Positions 55,824 through 64,000 of a stretch of 64,000 nt of DNA are shown piece by piece. The stretch lies in assembly GCA_002786025.1 (NCBI GenBank), contig NHNW01000006.1:558001-622000 (forward strand). Reading direction: 5' to 3'. Source of the DNA: Zasmidium citrigriseum. Taxonomy: Eukaryota; Ascomycota; Dothideomycetes; Mycosphaerellales; Mycosphaerellaceae. Both the position numbers and the translations under genes were made by a program. A model generated the notes under the pieces. That model saw nothing but the letters and a program-made list of their open reading frames with translations, ran no database searches and was not told where the DNA came from. How positions within the stretch are numbered: the first letter of the stretch is position 1; each line of letters starts with the position of its first letter.

Positions 55824-58800
55824 ATGGCATCCATTATCATCTGGGCGAAGTTCTGCCCGACTCGGCATCAAAACAGCCCACTGCCTACTGAAGGCTCGTT
55901 GGAAAATCAACTGATCTATCTGGACATCACCAATTGCCATGACATCAATGTAAAACATCCTCCTCCCTAACTTCTTAAAAAATCTGCTAATGTGCATGTA
56001 GAGTCTCCGCGACGCTCTCGGAGTCAGCATGCGCCGCCACCATCCCAACGTCCCCATTGACGAGGAGCGCTTGAAGCAGACTTCGATCCGTGCACACCCA
56101 TTAAATGGAACATGTCGTTATGGGTTGGCCCTTAATAACTTGAAGAAGAACTATGCTTGTGCCCCGAACCGTGGAGATAAGTGGCGGCCGGCGTATGCCA
56201 AGAAGGTCGTGTGTTTGCATGTCGAAAATGATGAGGATGGGCCCGACTTTTGGATGATGACTGAGGGCTCTGGCCAGTCTAAGCAATCTGGGAAGCCTCA
56301 GGGGTCCAAGAAGCCCGATAGGCCCGAAGAGGCTGAAGCATCTGTGAATGGCGATGCAACAGGCCAGAGAAGCAAGGGTGGTAAGGGAAAGGGAAGAGCT
56401 TTGGGCACGCCAGATGACGGGAGAAAGAAGAAGGGTGGAGAAGATAATCAAGGTGGAAAGAGAATGAGCTCCATGAGGTGGTTAAACAAGAAGGACGACG
56501 AAGAAGACGACGAAGACGATGAAGAGGCCGAAGACAATCCAAGCAATGGGGAAAAGGAATATGAGGGACCCGTTTACGTGTTTATACGTACATGCCCCAA
56601 TCACCCGCCAGGAGAGGGAGTTGACTTTGAGCTCACCCGGGTCGAGTTTGATTGGCCTTTGAGCAGGGACACCGATTTTCTAGGGAGAGTGAGTCTGGAG
56701 TCTTCCCACTATGTTCAAGATGCAACATGCTGATTGATTGCAGAAACTTCGCGCAAAATTGGAGCAGCATTGTGGGCAACTCGTGATCCCAGAAAACGAC
56801 AAAAGGGCCCATCCAGCGGGCCAACAAGGCTGTGACAGATTATGGGGACTTCGAGACTTGATTGAGAGGTGTAGATTCATCACCAAGAATCCACTATGGA
56901 ACGCTCAGAACCAAGCCAAGCAGATTCACGTCCATTTCCGGGCAATGTCGATGAATGGCGCGGCTGGCGGCCAGGGAGGTGCCAGTGCAGGAACTTCAGC
57001 AAAGAAAGGGCAGGAGACTGCACGAGCCTCGACCTCGAAGCAGAGTGGAGATGGATCAGGAAAGCCCGGCAACGATGACGGAAATACGAATCGGAACGGC
57101 GAAAGTACTGGCAAAGGCAACGGCAATAACGACGCAAACGAATGGATGAGCAGCAACAAGCGACGTTACGTCCTGGTGAGAGCTTGTGACCGTGCCCACA
57201 CATCACAAGCCGACAGCAGTCGAATGGATGCGAAGTTGTGGATATCTCCGCCCTTTGAGCAGTACAACAATCTTGACGTGAGTGTCAGAACTTGGGTAGA
57301 GTCGAGGACGTGCTGACGAAAGCCTTAGTTTCTAGGCCAGAAATTCGAGACCTGGGCGAAAGACTTACCTCCAGGTGAAAAGACTTACAGATTTCACAAG
57401 TATAGGGACTCAGATTGCGAGACTGAACTCGACGTCCGAGGCGTGCTGAGCTGCAGCTTTCCTGAAGGGCAGCGTACTATAAGCAACAAGGAGTACTACC
57501 CTAAGCTCTTGTCCGTTCACTACCAGTTAATCTCCGACAAGAACGATGAAACTGGACGAACTGGGGCAGCTGGCGCAAGTCAAGAGAAGGGCAGTGCTGA
57601 GAAAGACGGCTCGCGCTGGCTTCGTATCAAAATTTGCGGCACATTTCACAAGAAAGACAACCTCACGTTCCGTTTCAATGACGAGGTCTTCGAACTTCAA
57701 CACCCATACCGGAATACAACAATGAATGTAAGTACCTCTGCCCACTTTACCAATCATATCCAGGTCTGAAATGTCTCTAACTTATCGCAGGGTTTGGGCA
57801 CGACTGTCCACGGACGTACCAAAGGACTACAAATATTCAGAAAGTATGCAATAGCGTTCCATGCGGTCGCCAAAGACAAGTGCAAAGAAATACTAGGGAT
57901 CGACCAGATTTTGAACAATCACACGTTCCCGAATGAAGCTTTGGCACGGCAAAATGGCATGCAGACTGTGGCGAAAACGCTGATGGTTCACTTTGTGGAA
58001 GTGCGTGATCCAGGGAATGCGCAGGCTCCGAGGGCGCCTGCCGTAAATCACGGGGAGAGCAGAGGAGAAGCTGTTGGCGCTACACGTGCGGACCAGAGGC
58101 GCAGAAGCGCGAGCCGGACGACACAGAATGAGCTGCAGGATGAAGTGGTGCGGGACGACGCAGCGCCGGAGGCAGAGGTACCAGAGCAAGAGGCACAGGG
58201 AGAAGCGGGAGGACAACCGGCGGCACAGGAAGAAGAGATGCAGGAAGAAGACAATGACCCACCCACGAGGAAAAGCAAGAGAACAAGTCAAGCAACACAG
58301 AACGGGCGACAGCAAGCTGGCAATAACCAACCCACGAAGAAACGCACGCGAAAGGCCGGCGATTCGGGACGCAGGACTAGCAAGAAGAAGCGGAAAGCCA
58401 ACAACAACGCTGCAGAGGATGATCGCGAAGAAGAAGATCGAGGCGAGCGTGTTGACGACGACTTTGATGACAGCACGGAAGATTGGCATGCAAATGAGAC
58501 TTCAGAGGATTTCGATGTTCGAGACATGGAATTTGAGGAGCTTGATGATCGTGGTCTGGTGCGGATCGGTCTGCTGGATAACCCTGTCGCCTACAGGAGG
58601 CCAAAGGATAGGACCGCAATTCCCTTGCGTAGGGTTGTGGTGGCCATGGTCAACAGGTGGAATCGGCCCGACTATGATCAGAGAGTGGAGTTCATGGCAG
58701 TTGACTGTGAGTTGTTTTCATGAGAAGTTTGCCGTGCATGTCGGTCTACCTAGAGGGATTGTGAGCTGACACTGCGTCTTAGCCTGGAAAATCATGGACA

Positions 58801-59736
58801 AGCGTATTGGTGACTACCCGTCAGCCGACCCCTTGGAATTTGAGGATTTGCAAAATCTCGACAAAAAGCCGATGTTCACACCCGACGAGTACTGGGCAGC
58901 TGCTTGCATCAACCGTAGAACACTTGTTCGGGCCATCCAACGTTACAACGATGAAGCGAATGAACAGAACGACGCTGACTCGACCTACTCACATATTCCC
59001 GACACAGCAAGGATGACAGAGCCCATTAGGGCCCCCTATATGCCCTCTCACAGGTTCGGCTCCAACATTGCTAAGGACTATGGAGACCAGCATTTCGGGA
59101 AGGCTTCGCTGAACCCAAGACAACGAGTCGACGCCGTGGTATGTTTCGCCAACCAGATTGACGACGATAAAGATTCTTATCTACGCACATATCGGAACTT
59201 CCAAGTTTCGCTCCCCCGGGACCAAACACTGCAAGAGTTTCGGACTTTCGTACGGAACACCATGGTCAATGCGGAAACGGGAAACCTCAAGCAGATCATG
59301 CGGCATCACGAGTTCGTCTGGTGGACGAACTTTCAGGTAAGAGTGATCAACTTTAGGCTCTCGCGATCATGGACTAACGATGGTAAACTCACAGGTTTGG
59401 GTCGCCCCAATGCACGACGAGGACGAAGCTTACATGTGGGATGACGAACCCCATGCCGGCCTGTCAATCCGAGACTTTCTGCACCCGGACGATGTCAGAA
59501 GCCAAGGCCGTGCTCAAGTATTCATCGAGATACGTGTGATGGGTGATAGTAAACACGCGAGCAAGCAGACTGCTTGGGTGGGTCACGAGAGGAAATATCA
59601 TTCGGACAGGTCGCTAGTGTATGGGTGGAAAACCAAGGCGACTGGCAATGGTCACTGCGTTCTTGACGATGAAGACGACAAGGGTCAGATCAGGACTGAC
59701 AAAAAGAAGAATACGCTGCCTCCAAGAAACGGTTAG
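55824..59736 (+). CDS. Paralogue A of an unrecognised modular repeat protein family (1,185 residues)
   Basis: Seven exons: 55824-55949, 56002-56688, 56744-57277, 57329-57727, 57791-58706, 58783-59336, 59395-59736. Introns are 51-76 nt, in phase 0 except intron 5 (phase 1). The first 660 residues are four copies of a module. Each opens with a strand of the form [Y/W]-x2-[I/V]-[R/K]-x-C (VYVFIRTC, YVLVRACD, WLRIKICG), is cut by a phase-0 intron after an Asp-rich turn, continues with a helix such as KLRAKLEQHC, and closes on a strand such as AKQIHVHF or AKTLMVHF. Linkers between modules are Gly/Ser/Lys rich. Residues about 660-820 are disordered with KKRTRKAG and SKKKRKAN, likely nuclear signals. 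Residues 820-1185 form a region conserved in paralogue B, including GDYPSADP, TYRNFQV-x-LP-x-DQTLQEFR and YGWKTKATGNGHCVLDDEDDKGQI. I recognise no named domain or catalytic residue. Confidence 0.75.
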
Positions 59737-60096
59737 CAAGCATGAGGTTGAGAATAGGGATGGATCTATCAACCATGTTACTGTCTGGTGTACGGCAGGA
59801 TCGCCCGGGAAAGTAAAATGTTCTTCATCTTTCACTAGCTTACCTGTCGAGACTAAGAACTGACTGTGTGATTCTGGGCCACGATAGCCGAAAAGGGTCG
59901 AACCAGGAACAAAGGCGGTAGTGCAGCCTTTTTGTGATCATGCCTCTTTGTGTGATCCGCAAACTGCTCGTTCGGTCAGCTATCAATGACAACGTGACAA
60001 TCGGTAGAGACTGTGGTTGAAACAAAAGGCGGACGGTCCTTCTTGCCCTGCTAACCAGAGACTTGTGCAGCGACAAACCAGGAGCCAACCGCCAGC
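59737..60096. promoter_or_regulatory. Intergenic between paralogues A and B
   Basis: 360 bp; its right part (from about 59878) is related to the sequence upstream of paralogue A. No gene is supported. Confidence 0.6.
59945..59988 (+). promoter_or_regulatory. Conserved element upstream of paralogue B
   Basis: TCTTTGTGTG, then A-TCCGCAAACTG, 11 variable bases and AGCTATCAATG; counterpart of 55671-55714 at the same distance from the start codon (152 versus 153 bp). Confidence 0.6.
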
Positions 60097-62657
60097 ATGG
60101 CATCCTTCGTGATCAGAATCATCTTCTGTGATTTGAAACATCCCACTCACCCTCTCTCAAGTCTCCGAGACATTCGAGATCGATCTTTGCCGGTGGACAT
60201 CACATCATGCACAAACATCCAGGTGAGGCCAAGAATTCAAGCTTGATGCAGCATCTACTGACTACTTCAGGACATCGGCCTGGAGATGGAGAAAAGCATG
60301 CATCGACTTCACCCAGAGATGAACTTTAACATGAACATGAATGACGACTGGGTCACTTTCCATCGGCGCGATCGATCTTGTGAAGATTATGACTTGCTCA
60401 CCCTCGCACAGCTTAAAAGCTCGCAACACGCGTGCCAAAAAGGCATGGAATGGGACGATAGCGACAAGAAGAAGGTGGTCAGGGTGCATATCATGAACAT
60501 GATGTCAAACATAAAGCCTTGGGAGAGGAAGCGTGCATATCTTCCGGTCCGTATATGCAGCAATGCTGGTTACGGCGATTTAGCACTCAGGGACTTCTGG
60601 GTGAGAATCGACTTGCCACATTGTCGTGACGTCGGGGTGAGTTCCTTCTTACACTTTATCAAAAAAAAAAAAACTTTCAAAAGAGACTGATCAGTTCAGG
60701 ACATTGGTGAAGCTTTGGGGAGTCAGATCAAGAAATTCCATCCGGACTTTGTTTTTGACCAAAGCAGACATACTGCCAGGTTCCACAAGCACGATGCCGT
60801 CAATTGTCAGCCGTCACTGGATTATCGAATGCTCCTGAACAATCACACCTTCGAACGCACGTACGATACCGTCCCAGACACTGCGAGGACCGTCAGAGCG
60901 CACTTGGATGGAGCAATCCCGCCAACAGCCTCAGATCCCGATCAGCCCGCGGCCAGCTTCACCCCTGGACCTGAGGGAGACGATGGTGATCCAAATACTG
61001 GGGAAAATCCGCCCACTGACAATCCTGAAGAGCAAGATCTGCAAAGTGGAGACGTCAACAACCCAGACCAAACTACCAACAATAATGATGGAAATCGAAC
61101 ACCAAATGAGAATGGACGAAATAATACACGATCTGGCAACGGAGCATCAGCCGGTCGGCCCAAGAAGCGCGGAAGGACAGGAAGGTCGTCGAACAGACAA
61201 AAGAAACGTAGAAAAGAGAGGTCACGGTCCCCGACGATCGAGCCATTCGAACCAGAAGGCAGCGAGCCCGAAGAAGAAGACTACGGCGATGGTGAGGACG
61301 ATGAGTATGATTCCAATGCTGAGGAGCCGTGCAATGACGAGAACGAGAGACGGCATGCCATCAACATTGGTCAAGTGGCCTACCAAGAGCTCGATAAGCG
61401 TCGTAGGATACGAATTGGCAGGCTCAAAGGGGAAGACGAGTTTTCACGGCCTAGCGATCAGACAGCAAAGCGAATGCGAATGATCATCGTCGCCTTGGTT
61501 CATGACGACGAGAATGACGAGCGGCCACAGGTGCAATTCGTGGCTGTCGACTGTAAGTGCATGTCTTGAAGATGTCTCTCGTACTGACAGGATAAGCTGA
61601 CTTGTGCATTCAGCGTGGAGGGTCATGGGTTTCCGGGTAGGTGATTATCCGTCGGGCGATCCTTGGACACCTTACACGAGCGAAACACGTTTCGTTCCCG
61701 ATCAATACTGGAAAAAGGCATACGACCAGAAAAAGTTGAAAGCAGCGATATTGCTCTTCGCAAAGAGCAAACCGAAGGATGACATCAATCTGGACTATGA
61801 TACAGATCTCTCGGACCTCGAGCGAGAACAGGCGGAGGAGGTCGAAGAAGACAACGCTGGCGACAGACAGGTTTCGAAATTAGCAAAACGTATGAAGAGG
61901 AGAAAGAAGGAGCTCGATCGCCCAATTATGGCTCCATTGGCTCCATGCCACACCAGAAGCACTGTTAAGGCTGACTTTGGAGAGAATTATGGCAAGATCT
62001 TCCTCAACGACGACGCAGGAGAAAGGGTCCATGCGGTCGTCTGCTTTGCGAATGCGCTGAGTTGGAAAAGTTTGGACACATATCGCAATTTCCAGGTAGA
62101 TATGCCTGATGACCAGACCTTGAGTGAGTTTCGGGCGTTCATCGGGAATATCAAATTACAAGACAGCAACAAGAACCTCAAGCACATACTACGGAAAAGG
62201 ACGTTTAGGTGGTGGGGAAGTTTCCAGGTAAGTGATCATACGGCACATCTCGAGAAGCAAGAAGCAAAATCTGACCAAATCTGTCCTGCAGGTGTGGATT
62301 ATGCCGGTTTATCTCACAGCCGACGGCCCTCAGCCACGTGCATATTGCTGGGATCGTCCCGAGCACCGAGATCTCGTCCTGTACGACTTCTTACACCATG
62401 GAAGTTTTATGCGTTGTAGACGTGCAGAGCTGTTCATTGAAATCCGAGTGGTCCCAGATCCGAGATATAGACAGAAAGAGCGCGCATGGAATCAGCATGG
62501 CAATGAATATCGACAGGGAAGAACGAAATGGTATGGCTGGAAGACGCAAGCCAGGAACAACGGACGTTGTCTTCTCGATGACGAGGAAGACAAGGGCCAG
62601 ATTGGAAGAGATACGAAGGGGAACACATTGCCGCCGCCGCAATTTGTTCAGTCGTAA
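60097..62657 (+). CDS. Paralogue B of an unrecognised modular repeat protein family (774 residues)
   Basis: Five exons: 60097-60222, 60271-60636, 60700-61552, 61614-62227, 62292-62657. Introns are 48-64 nt; phases 0, 0, 1, 0 mirror the flanking introns of paralogue A. Exon 1 is 126 nt in both genes and encodes MAS[I/F]-x-I with VDIT-x-C-x-x-I near its end in B and LDIT-x-C-x-x-I in A. There are two modules instead of four (YLPVRICS, then DIGEALGSQIKKFHP and ARTVRAHL). A disordered acidic and basic segment follows with KKRGRTGRSSNRQKKRRK as likely nuclear signal. The conserved C-terminal region then has RIRIGRL, SWRVMGFRVGDYPSGDP, VVCFANAL, TYRNFQVDMPDDQTLSEFR, RWWGSFQVWIMP and YGWKTQARNNGRCLLDDEEDKGQI. 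It lies 360 bp after paralogue A in the same direction, a tandem duplication. Function unknown. Confidence 0.75.
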
Positions 62658-62664
62658 AGGGAAG

Positions 62665-63384
62665 TCAATACTCGCCAAAGCTAAAGCTCTTGTGCCATTT
62701 CCAAAACCCACGATCGTACCTCCACAAAGCCAGCCCCTCTGCAGTCCCTGTTTCGCTCCGCCAGTGGTCTAGTAGATCATTGAACGCCCCACTGATTTCA
62801 ACTTCGTCGTCAACTTTGTTCATCAAAGTGTAATGCAATCGACATCCTCCAGCATCCTGCTCACTCAGAAACCCCTCACCCTTCCAGGCATCCTGAAGGT
62901 CCTGATGGATCTTCTTTGCCTGAGAGCCGCCTATACGACCGGAAATGGAAACAGCGAAGCCTTTCTTCAATCGAAACGGTTTGTCGGCTTTGATGGCAAA
63001 AGGGGAGGTCTTGGCAGCAGTCTCTTTGAGCAGCGGGATTATGCTGCTTTCCAACTTACTTTCTGGTAGGGCATGGAAGAATGTTAGATGTGCCGCTAAC
63101 TTGTTGATCTTCTTGGGAAAGTATTGATTTCGTAAGGCTGTCATTCGATCGTGGAGGCGTTTGTCTGTTAGGAGGGTGAGAACGTAAACTGTCTCTTCTT
63201 CTGACTGAGTTTGCGGTCGATGAGATGGAGAAGGAGAGAGCTTTCGGACCGCATCTTGTTGCGGCGAGTTGTTTTGCTGAGGATTGTGCGTTTTATGATT
63301 GATATGAGTCCTGGCCTGGTCGTTGCTTTGAGTGTTGGCTGCGGCGGCTGCGGAATAGCTCAGAGGCTTGGCATTTGAAGACAT
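62665..63384 (-). CDS. 2H phosphoesterase superfamily protein (LigT-like)
   Basis: An intronless frame of 239 residues from the ATG at 63384, preferred over an in-frame ATG at 63423 because of its better context (A at -3). The two H-x-T motifs of the 2H superfamily are present: AAHLTFFHALP with H99 and T101, and RLHYTLMNKV with H184 and T186. They are separated by about 85 residues as in LigT, 2'-5' RNA ligase and cyclic phosphodiesterases. The second half ends with LALWRYDRGFWKWHKSFSF, another typical strand pair of the fold. The first 65 residues are Gln/Asn/Ser rich and disordered. The enzyme likely hydrolyses or forms 2',3'-cyclic phosphates on RNA or nucleotides. Its stop is 7 bp from that of paralogue B. 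Confidence 0.85.
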   Translation of the reverse strand: MSSNAKPLSYSAAAAANTQSNDQARTHINHKTHNPQQNNSPQQDAVRKLSPSPSHRPQTQSEEETVYVLTLLTDKRLHDRMTALRNQYFPKKINKLAAHLTFFHALPESKLESSIIPLLKETAAKTSPFAIKADKPFRLKKGFAVSISGRIGGSQAKKIHQDLQDAWKGEGFLSEQDAGGCRLHYTLMNKVDDEVEISGAFNDLLDHWRSETGTAEGLALWRYDRGFWKWHKSFSFGEY

Positions 63385-63780
63385 GCTGCCCGATATCTTC
63401 TTGAGTGATAGACGAGAAAACATAAGCAGAAACGACTGTTCAGTGATTTCAAAATTCTCATGTGGGAGGAAGAAGTGAAGTGAATTCAAACACCCATGCA
63501 TCGTCATTGAAGCCGAAATAAGCTTTTCGGTAAGCCCGGCCCGCCCGCACCTGCCCCACCACATCTTCCGCGCCTCCTCTCCTTGCAGAATCGTCATCTG
63601 ATCACCTTCTCTACATTCACTCACCGGCGACCTCCCTTGTCTGACAGCCATCACATGCACGCTTAGCGCGTGAACGAGCAAATGCATTAGGCGCGCTTTC
63701 GTACCATGTTCCGCCCACGAAGAGAGCCAATTCCACGGAAGTGCCCACCTTAATCTGCCGCCTAAAATAACATTTCGACC
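63385..63780. promoter_or_regulatory. Divergent promoter region near right edge
   Basis: 396 bp between the 2H phosphoesterase (minus) and the Zn2Cys6 regulator (plus). The minus-strand frame of the 2H gene stays open through it by chance, but carries no recognisable motif upstream of the chosen ATG. Confidence 0.5.
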
Positions 63781-64000
63781 ATGTCGCCCAAAGATACCAC
63801 GAGTCAAGCGCGTCGGACCAGCATTCGAGCACCTAAAGTTGGCCACAAGAAATCGAGAAAAGGCTGCCAGACCTGCAAGAATCGACGCGTCAAATGCGAC
63901 GAAGCAACTCCCGAGTGTGGCTCCTGTGTGCGTCTTGGCCTGGATTGTGTTTATGCCCCAGTGGAACCCGTGCGAGCGAGGCCCAAGTCGCAAAGTGCAG
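63781..64000 (+). CDS. Zn2Cys6 transcription factor, N-terminal fragment cut by window edge
   Basis: An ATG at 63781 opens 73 complete codons that run off the window. After a short basic leader the zinc cluster is complete: KGCQTCKNRRVKCDEATPEC, then GSCVRLGLDCVY, that is C-x2-C-x6-C-x6-C-x2-C-x6-C. The KGC-x-TCK-x-RRVKCDE wording is typical of fungal regulators whose rest is a long helical regulatory domain, not visible here. The zinc cluster contacts CGG half-sites in DNA. Divergent from the 2H phosphoesterase. Confidence 0.88.
   Translation, partial: MSPKDTTSQARRTSIRAPKVGHKKSRKGCQTCKNRRVKCDEATPECGSCVRLGLDCVYAPVEPVRARPKSQSA

Noticed and set aside
60656..60673. Run of about 13-14 A residues
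   Set aside because: It sits inside intron 2 of paralogue B and is a simple homopolymer, not a feature in itself.

Overview
The window looks like a gene-dense stretch of a filamentous ascomycete chromosome (Pezizomycotina; most likely Dothideomycetes, which is an inference). The evidence is short 45-90 nt GT-AG introns with CTAAC/CTGAC-like branch sites, Zn2Cys6 transcription factors, fungal forms of an aquaglyceroporin and an FMC1 assembly factor, and a transposon carrying the CpA-to-TpA damage of repeat-induced point mutation (RIP). I assembled the spliced models by hand from splice sites, frame continuity and family motifs. I saw no tRNA, rRNA or CRISPR array.

Layout. 1-10.5 kb: a large RING-finger protein, mitochondrial dihydroxy-acid dehydratase (ILV3), an NAD(P)-binding reductase-like protein and a seven-helix membrane protein. 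10.5-14.5 kb: a Zn2Cys6 regulator followed by an FAD monooxygenase. 15-20.7 kb: an aquaglyceroporin and a glycerol kinase transcribed divergently, so glycerol entry and phosphorylation are neighbours. 21-32.4 kb: a small membrane-anchored protein with an LRAT/NlpC-like cysteine motif, a BTB protein with a GC-AG intron, the histone-fold protein NC2-alpha, a SETD3-like SET protein, an F-box-like protein, FMC1 and a phytanoyl-CoA-dioxygenase-family enzyme.

33.2-37.0 kb: a complete 3,826-bp PIF/Harbinger transposon with terminal inverted repeats and a TTA target duplication. Its transposase (+ strand) and Myb/SANT-like protein (- strand) are still legible although filled with RIP stop codons. 37.4-45.7 kb: a GT8-type glycosyltransferase, an amino-acid permease, a glutathione S-transferase and a 982-residue disordered protein. 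45.9-53.0 kb: a compact run of lipid- and redox-type genes (TLC-domain protein, P450, CDP-alcohol phosphatidyltransferase, fatty-acid-hydroxylase-superfamily protein, flavin monooxygenase). 53.1-55.4 kb: a TPR-SET protein.

55.8-62.7 kb holds the most unusual content: two tandem paralogues (1,185 and 774 residues) of a family I do not recognise. Each is built from repeated modules split by phase-0 introns, followed by a lysine/arginine-rich disordered segment and a conserved C-terminal region. The copies differ by two module exons and share a promoter-proximal element at the same distance from the start codon. The window closes with a 2H phosphoesterase and the start of another Zn2Cys6 regulator cut by the right edge.
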